Under the pieces are notes generated by a model. The model was not told the origin of the DNA and did not search any database. It was given only the letters and a program-made list of their open reading frames with translations. The position numbers and the translations under genes are program-made. DNA of 14,931 nucleotides from Haloarcula nitratireducens. GTDB taxonomy: Archaea > Halobacteriota > Halobacteria > Halobacteriales > Haloarculaceae. This document shows positions 1 through 7,303 of the stretch, piece by piece. Every line of letters starts with the position of its first letter. Position 1 is the first letter of the stretch. The stretch spans positions 1 to 14,931 of the forward strand of contig NZ_RKLT01000045.1 in NCBI RefSeq assembly GCF_019599505.1, written 5' to 3'.

Positions 1-1
1 C

Positions 2-1009
2 GCTAACCAGGCCTACAAAGAATTAGTCGGTTGCTCGAGCGACGTGCTTCAGGGCAAACCCATCCGTGATGTGCTTGGAGAAGAGATTGGCGCCGAAATC
101 GAAGCTCGGTACCAAGAATGCATCGAGTGCCGTGAGCCACTTTCTTACGAAGTAATGGACGCCGTCGACGGACAGTCCACATGCTGGCAGACGAAGCTCG
201 CGCCAGTTATCGAAAACGGCGATGTGGTCCAGCTCGTTGGTGCAACACGGGACATCACCACTCAGAAAGAACGTGAAGAGGAACTCGAGCATCGTCGCGA
301 GGAACTGAACGCACTCGTCGAAGAACTGGAGCGCTCGAACGCCGAACTCGAGCAGTTCGCGTCCGCTGTCGCCCACGACCTGAAGGAACCGTTACGGTCG
401 ATATCGAGCTACCTCCAGTTACTGGAGCGCCGCTACGCGGATGACCTCGACGAGGACGGGCGTGAGTTTATCGAGTTCGCCGTTAATGGCGCCGACCGAA
501 TGCAGCGGATGATCGCTGATATCCTCGAATTTGCCCGGATCGGCCGCAGTGAGTCGCCTCGCGAAATAGTTGACTGCGATGTAATTCTCGAGGAGGTTCG
601 AGAGATTCTGCTTCTCGACAGGGAACATTGTGAGGTGACGGTTGAACCACTGCCAACGGTTATGGGGAACTCAACACAGCTCACGAAAATCTTTCAGAAT
701 TTGATCGGTAACGCTATTGACCACAGCGATGGTGAGGTCAGTGTCCTCGTTTCGGCGACCCGTGTGAACGACATGTGGCGCTTTACTGTGGCTGACACGG
801 GGCCGGGAATCCCTCCGACGCAACAGGATCAGATATTCGATCTCTTCACTGCTGTTGGGGAGAGCGGTGGGACGGGAGTCGGCCTCGCGATCTGTAAGAA
901 AATCGTCGACCACCACGGTGGGACTATCAGCGTTGACTCAACCGTGGGTGAGGGGACGACATTCTCGTTTACACTTCCGGCTGCTGAATCTGCGTCTGAG
1001 CTTGCCTAA
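2..1009 (+). CDS. PAS-domain sensor histidine kinase, 5' end missing
   Basis: This is the C-terminal 335 residues of a sensor histidine kinase; the frame is open to the left edge, so the true start lies outside the window. In visible numbering, residues 1-85 are a PAS fold: it starts with NQAYKELVGCS and ends with the typical VGATRDITTQKE tail. A short coiled coil (about 86-118) leads to the HisKA domain with the H-box SAVAHDLKEPL (H125). The HATPase domain has an N-box (N233, N237), a G1 box DTGPG (265-269) and a G2 box GGTGVGLAI near 280. All residues needed for autophosphorylation are present. No membrane segment is visible in this part, so location depends on the missing N-terminus. The family passes phosphate to a separate receiver; none is adjacent. 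It converges on the kinase/KaiC pair with 183 bp between stop codons. The input signal cannot be told. Confidence 0.93.
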   Translation, partial: ANQAYKELVGCSSDVLQGKPIRDVLGEEIGAEIEARYQECIECREPLSYEVMDAVDGQSTCWQTKLAPVIENGDVVQLVGATRDITTQKEREEELEHRREELNALVEELERSNAELEQFASAVAHDLKEPLRSISSYLQLLERRYADDLDEDGREFIEFAVNGADRMQRMIADILEFARIGRSESPREIVDCDVILEEVREILLLDREHCEVTVEPLPTVMGNSTQLTKIFQNLIGNAIDHSDGEVSVLVSATRVNDMWRFTVADTGPGIPPTQQDQIFDLFTAVGESGGTGVGLAICKKIVDHHGGTISVDSTVGEGTTFSFTLPAAESASELA

Positions 1010-1192
1010 TCGGTCACAGTTCAGGTCATGGTATGTGCTTTCCACCTGCCGCCCTTATCGTCGTGTTGGAGTACGTGAGGATTGTCCGAGTATCATAGTG
1101 CTCAGACTGCGATTCACGCCGGTGTACGGGGAGGACCCGCAGCGGAGATGTCTCGTAGCAGTCGACTACTATGAGGAGACGAATGTGATAGT

Positions 1193-2197
1193 TCAGTCGC
1201 CAAGCGTCAGGTCGACATTCGTGAACTCGAAGCGCGCGCCGCCCGTGTTACTCTCCGTGACTGTCCACTCCCAGTCGTATATGTCCGCCAGTTCACGAAC
1301 GAATGCCAGCCCCAGGCCAGTTCCACCGTGCTCGCTTGCAGTGGTGTAGCCTGCCTCGAAGACGGTCTCACGCTCAGCCGGTGAGATACCCGTGCCGTTG
1401 TCGGCCACATAGAAGCCTGATTGTAGCCCACCAACGGTGACGGTCACGTCTGCTCCGCCGTGCTCAATTGCATTCTTGAACAGGTTCCGGAAGAAGTGCT
1501 GAATGTATGTCTCGTCGGCTTGTATCTCTGCGTTGACCTCCGTCACTAACGTTGCATCTTTGGTGTCCAAGACATCCCATGCTGCTTGCGTCGTGTCTGC
1601 CAACTGTATAGTCGTCGGGTCAGAGACGGCTTCGCGGCCCCGTGCTAGCACAAGCAGGATATCGATCATAGTCTCGAGACGGTCGAACGCCTCGCCGATG
1701 TATTCGACTGCCGTGGCGTTCGCTTCAGTCGAGAGTTGTTGACTGTATATCTGGCCGATATTGACTGGATTACGGAGCTCGTGGGCGAGCATACTGGCAA
1801 AACGGTCGAGGCGGTTGGTATTCTCGATGAGTGTTCTGGTATTGGCCCGACGAACGAGGAGATTCGAGAGCCGTCGGAACAGAATGGTTTTGTCGACCGG
1901 CGCCGTCATGATTTCGTCGACGAGTTGTGGGCAATCTGTTGCATCAGGGTCGGGCAGCTTAATGTTGATCTCAGTATCCTCGCGCCGAATGAGGATGACT
2001 GGACAGAACAGGGGCTGGTGCTCACGTTTGTACGCTAGCAACGGCTCACGATACTCTGGAAGTGTGCGGTCATCGACGATGTGACAGTCGACTGTCTGGA
2101 CCGTTTGGTCGGTATCGACTGCATAGCGCTCTCGGAGTAGTTCAGCTAATGCCCGTCGATTCCCTTCGTCCGCGACAAGGAGCTGCACCTGGTTCAT
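1193..2197 (-). CDS. Histidine kinase with receiver-like N-terminal domain
   Basis: A 334-aa soluble histidine kinase. Residues 1-115 look like a response-regulator receiver: acidic D10, candidate phospho-acceptor D42/D43 in HIVDDRTL, and K103 in a TAPVDKTIL context, matching the usual Asp/Asp/Lys triad in spacing. HisKA follows with H-box FASMLAHELRNPVN (H139). The ATP-binding domain has N242 in FKNAIEHG, G1 box DNGTG (266-270) and G2 box GGTGLGLAF (291-299). All catalytic boxes are intact. No membrane segment is seen, so it should be cytosolic. It starts 8 nt after the stop of the KaiC-like gene on the same strand, which strongly suggests one transcript. No clear Shine-Dalgarno is seen before the ATG. 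Family knowledge: haloarchaea have many receiver-kinase hybrids that take part in phosphorelays. That it works with the KaiC-like ATPase is inferred from gene order only. Confidence 0.92.
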   Translation of the reverse strand: MNQVQLLVADEGNRRALAELLRERYAVDTDQTVQTVDCHIVDDRTLPEYREPLLAYKREHQPLFCPVILIRREDTEINIKLPDPDATDCPQLVDEIMTAPVDKTILFRRLSNLLVRRANTRTLIENTNRLDRFASMLAHELRNPVNIGQIYSQQLSTEANATAVEYIGEAFDRLETMIDILLVLARGREAVSDPTTIQLADTTQAAWDVLDTKDATLVTEVNAEIQADETYIQHFFRNLFKNAIEHGGADVTVTVGGLQSGFYVADNGTGISPAERETVFEAGYTTASEHGGTGLGLAFVRELADIYDWEWTVTESNTGGARFEFTNVDLTLGD

Positions 2198-2205
2198 CTC
2201 GTGGA

Positions 2206-3699
2206 CTATTCCTCTGGCTGGTAGGTGTCCGTCTCATTGAGGTGGTGTTCCTCTTGTATCCATTCCGGCGTGCCATTCAGGATGCCACGGACGTTGGTTA
2301 TCGGCTCACCGACGTCAATACCATTTGCAGAGACCGTGAACTCCCGGAATGTATCCTCGAAGCCGCCGATGCGCTTTTTGACGACGCCAGCGACTCGCTT
2401 GAGTCGCCCGTCCAATTCGATGTACTTCAAGAACATGATGTTGTCTGCGATATAACTAATGTCCGAACTGGTAGGGCTCTGGAGGCCCGTTACCCGCCCG
2501 ATTTCGTCGATCAGCACGACAGCGACGTTCTTATTTTTCAGATACCGCGTCAGCGCGTGCAGTTTCCGAGCGAGCTGGTCGGTCTCACCGTATAGTGCCG
2601 ACTGGTAGCCGTTGATACCGTCGATGACGACGAGTTCGGCGTCCTGCTCTTCAACTTGGGCGCGGGCTCGCTGGCCGAACTCCTCGGCAGATTGGGTAAG
2701 TGGGTCGATGGGTTCGAGTGTGAGCGTGCCCTGGTCACAGAGCTCCGTCACCGGAATCCCGAATGTTTCCGAACGATGGACAAACATGTTCGTCGACTCC
2801 TCGAACAGATACGCGACAGCGTTTCGGTCGTTCGACGCGACTGACTCGAGGAATTTGGCAGCGGTGCTTGACTTGCCGACACCCGATGGTCCACTGAGGA
2901 TTGTGACCGTTCCGCGTTCGATACCACCGCCGAACAGCGAATCAAAACCGTCGATTCCGGACGCGATCTGGGTCGGGTTGAACGCTTCGTCGTGTTCTTC
3001 GGGGATGAGCGAGGGGAACACCGAAACGCCGTCACCTCGAATCGCCATGCCGTGGGTTCCGGATCGGCTACCGACGCCGCGGTGTTTGACTACGTCGATG
3101 CGACGCCCATCTTCGCCCCGTTCGAGGATGATAATGCCGTCGCTCAGCGACTGAAGTTGGTCGTCGAAGTCACTGGTGGTCTTTGTGGCAAGGACTGTCG
3201 TGCCGCGGTCCTTGAGAAACCGCATGAACGCGATCATGCGCTTGCGGAACTGATACTCGGTTGTTTCGACGTATTGGAGCTGGCTAATCGGGTCGATGAG
3301 GACGCGATCCGGGTCTACGTCCTCGACTGCGCCTCGAATATCGGCGATATAACTATCGTATTCGACGTCCTGAGGATTCACGAGGTCGTACGTCCGCTCC
3401 TGACTGAAGAAGTCGGACTCCGGACCGAGGTCGAGGAAGTCGACGCCATCGAGGTTGATGCCCAATTCTTCGGCGTTGAGACAGAGGTCCGCACGTGATT
3501 CTTCGCCGTGAATGAACAGGACATTTTCGTCATTCTCGAGGCCTGTGCTGAGGAATTTCGAGCCAAGGAGTGTTTTCCCGGTGCCAGGGCTGCCGAGGAC
3601 GAGATAGATGCGTTCGGCGACGAACCCGCCTCGGAGTAACGAATCAAGACCTGGGATCCCACTTGAATATCGTTCACGTGCGTCTATGCCCATTACCAT
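2206..3699 (-). CDS. KaiC-like ATPase with two RecA-type domains
   Basis: A 497-aa double-domain KaiC/RadA-type ATPase, close in length to cyanobacterial KaiC (about 519 aa). Domain 1 has Walker A GSPGTGKT (36-43), the paired catalytic glutamates E66-E67 in HGEES, and Walker B RVLIDP (D136). Domain 2 has Walker A GPSGVGKS (270-277), paired glutamates E300-E301, and Walker B LVVIDG (D360). Both sites therefore look active. Aligned by eye to KaiC, the phosphosite pair Ser-Thr falls on S415-Y416 in SDISYIADN, so the second residue is Tyr. No kaiA or kaiB is visible, so a clock role is not supported; archaeal KaiC-like proteins are commonly tied to signal transduction. The first Met (3699) and a second Met two codons later (3691-3693) are both possible starts. 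A TATA-like CTACTATG lies about 19-28 nt upstream, which would suit a leaderless or very short-leader transcript. The kinase gene follows 8 nt downstream. Confidence 0.93.
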   Translation of the reverse strand: MVMGIDARERYSSGIPGLDSLLRGGFVAERIYLVLGSPGTGKTLLGSKFLSTGLENDENVLFIHGEESRADLCLNAEELGINLDGVDFLDLGPESDFFSQERTYDLVNPQDVEYDSYIADIRGAVEDVDPDRVLIDPISQLQYVETTEYQFRKRMIAFMRFLKDRGTTVLATKTTSDFDDQLQSLSDGIIILERGEDGRRIDVVKHRGVGSRSGTHGMAIRGDGVSVFPSLIPEEHDEAFNPTQIASGIDGFDSLFGGGIERGTVTILSGPSGVGKSSTAAKFLESVASNDRNAVAYLFEESTNMFVHRSETFGIPVTELCDQGTLTLEPIDPLTQSAEEFGQRARAQVEEQDAELVVIDGINGYQSALYGETDQLARKLHALTRYLKNKNVAVVLIDEIGRVTGLQSPTSSDISYIADNIMFLKYIELDGRLKRVAGVVKKRIGGFEDTFREFTVSANGIDVGEPITNVRGILNGTPEWIQEEHHLNETDTYQPEE

Positions 3700-3717
3700 A
3701 TAACGTCGCTACTGCCA

Positions 3718-3727
3718 CATAGTAGTT
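3718..3727 (-). promoter_or_regulatory. Possible TATA region of the KaiC-like/kinase operon
   Basis: On the minus strand the sequence CTACTATGTG lies about 19-28 nt before the first ATG of the KaiC-like gene. Haloarchaeal TATA boxes sit about 25-30 nt before the transcription start, and many haloarchaeal messages are leaderless, so this would place the transcript start close to the start codon. The match to a consensus TATA box is only fair. Confidence 0.35.
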
Positions 3728-3841
3728 GAGATACATCTGGAATGAGGCTGAAGCGACACACGGGGACATTACCGAAGAATTCTGAATATCCCGGATTTGG
3801 TGAATCGCTCGGCAAGACGTGGTTCAGCGGTTGTGCGAGTA

Positions 3842-3900
3842 TTCAATCCTCACGCTCACCCGTACAGCTTATTCAGTCCTGCTCTGCTGCAATCGTTGCA
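3842..3900 (+). repeat. Dispersed repeat family 1, copy A (core 3867-3900)
   Basis: The core starts GCTTATTCAGTCC and runs to a GCTGCAATC segment. It recurs at 9021-9054 and 14521-14554. In the 24-bp centre, copies A/B share 20, A/C 21 and B/C 21 positions, counted by hand. Against copy C the similarity continues leftwards (3842-3900 versus 14496-14554, 43 of 59 positions). On the minus strand all copies can be read as a protein tail ending Ala-Ala-x-x-Asp-stop, which hints at the 3' end of a decayed gene, perhaps of a transposon. It lies in the 295-bp gap between the KaiC-like gene and the 64-aa gene, which otherwise shows nothing recognisable. Confidence 0.7.
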
Positions 3901-3975
3901 CCTCGGTCGCTTAGTACAGGCGACTCACGTATCGGTCAATCCATACAATGCATGCGCTATCTCTTTGGGGAATTG

Positions 3976-3983
3976 TTATATAA
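3976..3983 (+). promoter_or_regulatory. TATA-like box near the 64-aa gene
   Basis: The sequence TTATATAA stands out in this stretch. It is about 15 nt (centre) before the ATG at 3995. A haloarchaeal TATA box would put the transcript start near 4005, inside the reading frame, so it fits this gene poorly. It might serve a different transcript or be chance. Confidence 0.3.
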
Positions 3984-3994
3984 CCTGATATGAG

Positions 3995-4189
3995 ATGGTC
4001 CGTCGCCTCAATTATCAACTAGAGCTTCTCGCAGATACGATTCAACAGGCCGTTATAGACGGTTCCTTAGACCCTGAGGAGGCAGACCAATTGGAAGAGC
4101 GATTGCAGGATATTGATTCACTTGCAGAAATTCACGAAGTCTGGGACCTCCTTGCAGAGGAATATGACATACTTGAATCGCCGTTGTAG
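3995..4189 (+). CDS. Small acidic helical protein of unknown function
   Basis: A 64-aa protein with no Cys, no signal peptide and no membrane segment. It is strongly acidic after residue 25 (SLDPEEADQLEERLQDID) and should be almost wholly helical, perhaps a helical hairpin broken at DGSLDPEE. I do not recognise a family. The acidic composition and clean in-frame start support a real gene. The ATG at 3995 is the only Met in the frame. A TATA-like TTATATAA lies at 3976-3983, only about 12-19 nt before the ATG, closer than usual for a leaderless start. Either the real promoter is elsewhere or initiation is unusual. It stands alone, divergent from the KaiC-like gene. Short haloarchaeal proteins of this kind are common and mostly uncharacterised. 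Confidence 0.6.
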   Translation: MVRRLNYQLELLADTIQQAVIDGSLDPEEADQLEERLQDIDSLAEIHEVWDLLAEEYDILESPL

Positions 4190-4813
4190 AGTGAAGACTG
4201 AGTAGGCGGTTGTTCGACATGAGCGCGGAGCAATTCAGGCTTCGTATATCATGGTTCTTTCAGTTGCTTGCGAGGACTATTCGGAGACTTGGATCCACCC
4301 ATCGCTCCGCACTTTGACGAGATACTAGTCGAATTCAAATTCAACGGTGACTATACTTTGCCGGGACTTTCCGTTCACGTCTGGCCCAAAGCAGTGTTCC
4401 TGAATCGCGGATGCGTCTACCACATCGTATAGGAATGGTGAATACTGCTGCATCATACTGCTCCGGCATGATATTGTTGACCAGAGTTACCAACTTCTGG
4501 TAAAAGGTGTCCTGTAGCGTTTGCAATATCACTCTGAAATTGGGGGAAGACACTTTACAAAATCAGTGTCGAAGCGAGTTACTCACCGCAAATCGATTCG
4601 TGCAGGCGTCGCTTGACGGCACATGCGGTTGATCACTATCTGAGTATTGGTTTGGAGAGTGCTAGTAAGGAATTCACTCTCTGTCGGTCAGTTCAGGTCT
4701 ACTTCTCGAACCTAAGTGAGTGTGATAGATAACGGTGAACGCTTATCGATTCCTGTCTCCCATACCTGAGATACAGTATCAATCACCAGAAGGCAGACAG
4801 CGGACAACTATAA
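4190..4813. other. 624-bp stretch without a convincing gene
   Basis: Apart from the 103-bp repeat copy at 4442-4544, I see no recognisable gene on either strand. A 70-aa minus-strand frame (4341-4553) spans the repeat; its N-terminal half is the translated repeat and its C-terminal half is basic and unlike haloarchaeal proteins, so I do not call it. The stretch is richer in A/T than the neighbouring kinase genes. Confidence 0.5.
4442..4544 (-). repeat. 103-bp repeat family 2, copy 1
   Basis: This segment matches 13714-13816 without gaps at 87 of 103 positions (84%, hand count). Both copies lie in the same orientation. On the minus strand one frame is open in both copies and reads PNF..ILQT.Q.TFY.KL followed by NNIMP..YDAAV. 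Differences show only a slight excess at third codon positions, so whether it was ever coding is unclear. In copy 1 the base after the repeat gives ATT where copy 2 has the ATG of the ATPase gene. Confidence 0.8.
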
Positions 4814-5011
4814 ATGAAAAATAATAGCACTTTGCAAAACGAACCGGTCACGCTGGCAGACGGAAGTACACAGATCCCTTGCTTTGATCCATCATGCGTT
4901 GAAACTGCGACTAACCGTTGTTACGATAGCAACGTAAACCATGACGTAGCTTTCTGTGACACCCATATTGACGAATGGCTAGAAAACGACCATATTGTCA
5001 AGATGGATTGA
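4814..5011 (+). CDS. Small Cys/His-rich protein, probable zinc-binding
   Basis: A 65-aa protein with C23, C28, C36, H43, C48 and H51 grouped in the central 30 residues (CFDPSC, RCYDSNVNH, CDTH). That many conserved-type metal ligands in so short a protein points to one zinc site, as in the haloarchaeal zinc-finger small proteins. The C-terminus is acidic and amphipathic (IDEWLENDH). No known family is recognised. Codon use is much more A/T-rich at the start (MKNNSTLQNE) than in the big genes, suggesting transfer. A TATA-like ACTATAAAT directly abuts the ATG, which is too close for this start. It stands alone, with no same-strand neighbour. A role in protein or nucleic-acid contacts would be normal for small zinc proteins but is not shown here. 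Confidence 0.6.
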   Translation: MKNNSTLQNEPVTLADGSTQIPCFDPSCVETATNRCYDSNVNHDVAFCDTHIDEWLENDHIVKMD

Positions 5012-5527
5012 ATAGTATACTCCTACTGAGTGGCTGTTTCTGCCGTTGTCGTGCACAACAGTGATCAAAAGGGGGTCGTAGCCGTTCCCAGAGGACAGTT
5101 CACTGCACTGGCTGTCCAATGTCAAACTGGCTCTCGTCTCTTGGATAGTTCTCGACCGTTTCGATGCTGGAAGATGTTGGGCCTGCCGCCCTTAGCGTAC
5201 CAGCCACGCGACTGCTGGGACGGGTGCGCAACTGAACGTCACCGCCGAGTAGCATAGTAGGACTGGGCGCGACGTAGTTCGCGAGTGCGGTGCCGGCGAC
5301 GCGCCGTCGTGCCGACGGTTGTGGTTTCGAGGACTGTGTGCTAGCTGGGGTTCCTTGGACGACTCGATAGAGTGTCAAACGTAGTGGGAATCGTCGTCGT
5401 TGGTAACACCAATACCTGCAATACGCACAGGTTGGCGCTACAGGCTCCGACCCGACTGTCGAACGAAGCGATTTATGCAGTATGCGACAGCCAAAATTGA
5501 CCGTTTCAAAACTACTGTCTCGAATAC
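5012..5527. other. 516-bp stretch without a recognisable gene
   Basis: Several frames stay open for 75-92 codons here, including minus 5100-5378 with a TTG start. Their products are rich in Ser, Arg and Pro and not acidic, so I treat them as chance frames in GC-rich DNA. I recognise no pseudogene, repeat or RNA. The right end is the 3' flank of the TrmB-type gene. Confidence 0.5.
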
Positions 5528-6358
5528 TCAGATTTCACCAGTTTCGGGGTCGTTCCCAGAGCGCAATCCCGTAGCCATCAGTCGTCGAGTGATTGCGACC
5601 AGCCCGTTGTCGAATCCGCGACCAAAGACAGCTTGTTCGTGTTCACGGCCGTCTGCCCTCGTATCAGTGAACGAACTCACCAGGATCGCCTCGCGGTCGA
5701 CCAGTAACAACCGACTGATTTCGGTATCGTCACCCGGGAGCGGCGATCGGCTTAGCCAGTCCAGTCCCGAGACGAACACTTCGACATCCGGAAGGGCATC
5801 CTGAATCGCGGCTTGGAGTTCCTCGTCGATCGTCCCGATGATGACATGCACGTCTCGTTCTTGGGCTGACCGCAGCTGTTCGACCAACTGGTCGGTGAAA
5901 ACACTCTCGTGCCCGACCACGAGGATTACCTCCTTTGTCGCTCCCTCGATTAACTGTCGTGTCCGGCTTGTAATGCCCTGATCGCCCGAGATGGACCACA
6001 CTTCGTGGGTGACCTCTGTTGATTCTTCAGCGTCAGCCGGTTCAAGTTCGCTTAGAACGCTCCGAAGTGACTCGGTGCGCTTGACGTACTCTGACTGGAG
6101 GGTATTGACAGCCTCGTCGATAGAGACCGCTCGAAACACCTGCGGGTTCGAGTGCTGGGTCTCTACCAGCCCCTTCGATTCCAGTACGCGAATGGCATCG
6201 TAGATGCGCGTCCGGGGTACTTCGGAGGTCTCGCTGATGTCCTTGGCCGTCCCGCGCTGCCGGCGTGTGAGTGCAACAAACGCCTTGGCCTCGTACTCTT
6301 TGAGCCCGAGTTGTTGGAGCAGTTCGATCGCTTGTCCTTGATTTGAAACATCGTCCAT
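5528..6358 (-). CDS. TrmB-family transcriptional regulator
   Basis: A 276-aa regulator. Residues 8-75 form the TrmB winged helix (AIELLQQLGLKEYEAKAFVA, then DISETSEVPRTRIYDAI and GLVETQ). A short helical linker (about 76-110) leads to a C-terminal domain of the phospholipase-D-like/TrmB effector type seen in haloarchaeal TrmB proteins (VILVVGHESVF, DVEVFVSGLDWL, LLLVDREAILVSSF, VFGRGFDNGLVAI). I chose the ATG at 6358; an in-frame TTG three codons upstream (6367) is possible but unneeded. TrmB proteins bind promoter DNA and usually sense sugars or related metabolites, but many haloarchaeal members have no known ligand. It diverges from a broken paralogue at 6677-7173 with about 318 bp between. 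No enzyme or transporter gene is adjacent, so its targets are not visible. Confidence 0.9.
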   Translation of the reverse strand: MDDVSNQGQAIELLQQLGLKEYEAKAFVALTRRQRGTAKDISETSEVPRTRIYDAIRVLESKGLVETQHSNPQVFRAVSIDEAVNTLQSEYVKRTESLRSVLSELEPADAEESTEVTHEVWSISGDQGITSRTRQLIEGATKEVILVVGHESVFTDQLVEQLRSAQERDVHVIIGTIDEELQAAIQDALPDVEVFVSGLDWLSRSPLPGDDTEISRLLLVDREAILVSSFTDTRADGREHEQAVFGRGFDNGLVAITRRLMATGLRSGNDPETGEI

Positions 6359-6676
6359 TGGTCCCAACCTCGACTGCTATCGTCCTATTCATCTCCTAGG
6401 TGTTTAGTACGTCGCATCAGGTTACAGAGTGTAGCTTAGATAGTTACACAATCCTTCGAGATCCGGGCGTTTTCGAATTTTGCGAAATCGACGTTTCTCG
6501 CTCGTTCACCCACTTAATCACAGTACTTCTATATGTGGGTAGTACGGAACGTAGCATGGCGTGTAGTGACGGAACGGGTCCCAACCTCGCTGTCGCTACA
6601 CGCTGGAACCACCATTCCCGGTGGTTTTCACGAGACTGGTGACGGATTCGATATCTGGCTATCAATCCGACCAAGC
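6359..6676. other. 318-bp divergent intergenic region
   Basis: This separates the intact TrmB gene (minus) from the broken paralogue (plus) and should hold the promoter of the former. An inverted repeat ACCACC-6 nt-GGTGGT lies near 6609-6626. The 13-bp string GGTCCCAACCTCG occurs at 6360-6372, just before the TrmB start, and again at 6577-6589. No gene is seen. Confidence 0.45.
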
Positions 6677-7173
6677 ATGGTCCACAGCCGTCAAGCAACT
6701 GAGGCACTCGGTCTCAATACCTACGCCGCGCGAACGTTTGTCGCACTCGTTAGTCTCGATGAAGGGACCGCTCAGGACGTGAGTGAGGTCGCCGAGGTTC
6801 CCCAAACGCGTGTCTACGACGCAGCCGACGAGCTTTATTAACCAAAGCGGTCGCCGAAGCCCATCGGGTGCAAGCGACCGCGGAGTGTCGATTCGCCCTG
6901 CAGAGCTGTCTCAGTCCGCCGAAGACCAATTCGATCAGACAGTCCCTGATGCGCAACTGTTCGAGTCGCTGTGGGACTGATCGGATACACTTGCAGATCG
7001 CCGCCTTCTGGTGGATTAAGAAAAGACACCTGTGAGTGTACTCGTCGGTGGCCACGGTGAACACCCTTCTGAAGCGTGACGAAACCGATATCTGGGGACC
7101 TGGGTCGTCGAACAGTCTCCTCGTCGTCTTGAAAGCAATGTTCACCTGGCGACTCGACGACGATCGTGAGTAG
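6677..7173 (+). pseudogene. Decayed TrmB-family regulator
   Basis: The ATG at 6677 opens a frame that reads a good TrmB winged helix (residues 1-53: RQATEALGLNTYAARTFVAL, then EVAEVPQTRVYDAADEL) and stops at 6839-6841. After a break, other frames continue with pieces of the C-terminal domain: PDAQLFESLWD, stop, DTLADRRLLVD, stop, VSVLVGGHGEHPSEA, frameshift, then TDIWGPGSSNSLLVVLKAMF and a short acidic end at a TAG at 7171-7173. The same blocks occur in order in the intact TrmB gene next door (PDVEVFVSGLDWL, LLLVDREAILVSSF, VFGRGFDNGLVAI). The whole remnant is about 165 codons against 276, so about 110 codons of the middle were lost, besides at least one frameshift and two in-frame stops. The N-terminal 54-aa piece might still be translated, but a function is unlikely. 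Confidence 0.85.
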
Positions 7174-7303
7174 AGCCGAAGTTATTCACCAAGAGTATCA
7201 CAATAACTCTTTACAAGGATCGAATCCAATAACGACTGACGGAATTCTTGGTAGTGAGGATAGTCTACCATGGGTTTCCCATCAACACAATCGGTGAGGG
7301 ATA

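Noticed and set aside
2206..3699. A full circadian clock locus (kaiABC)
   Set aside because: Only a KaiC-like gene is present; no kaiA or kaiB is visible, and KaiC-like proteins are common in archaea without a clock.
4341..4553. 70-aa minus-strand frame over repeat copy 1
   Set aside because: Only the repeat part has any counterpart; the rest is basic and unsupported.
5100..5378. 92-aa minus-strand frame with TTG start
   Set aside because: Ser/Arg/Pro-rich, not acidic, no family pattern, and poor start; typical of a chance frame in GC-rich DNA.
6360..6589. 13-bp direct repeat GGTCCCAACCTCG at 6360 and 6577 as a TrmB operator pair
   Set aside because: In a 15-kb GC-rich window one or two exact 13-bp pairs are expected by chance, and the second copy is not near an active start.
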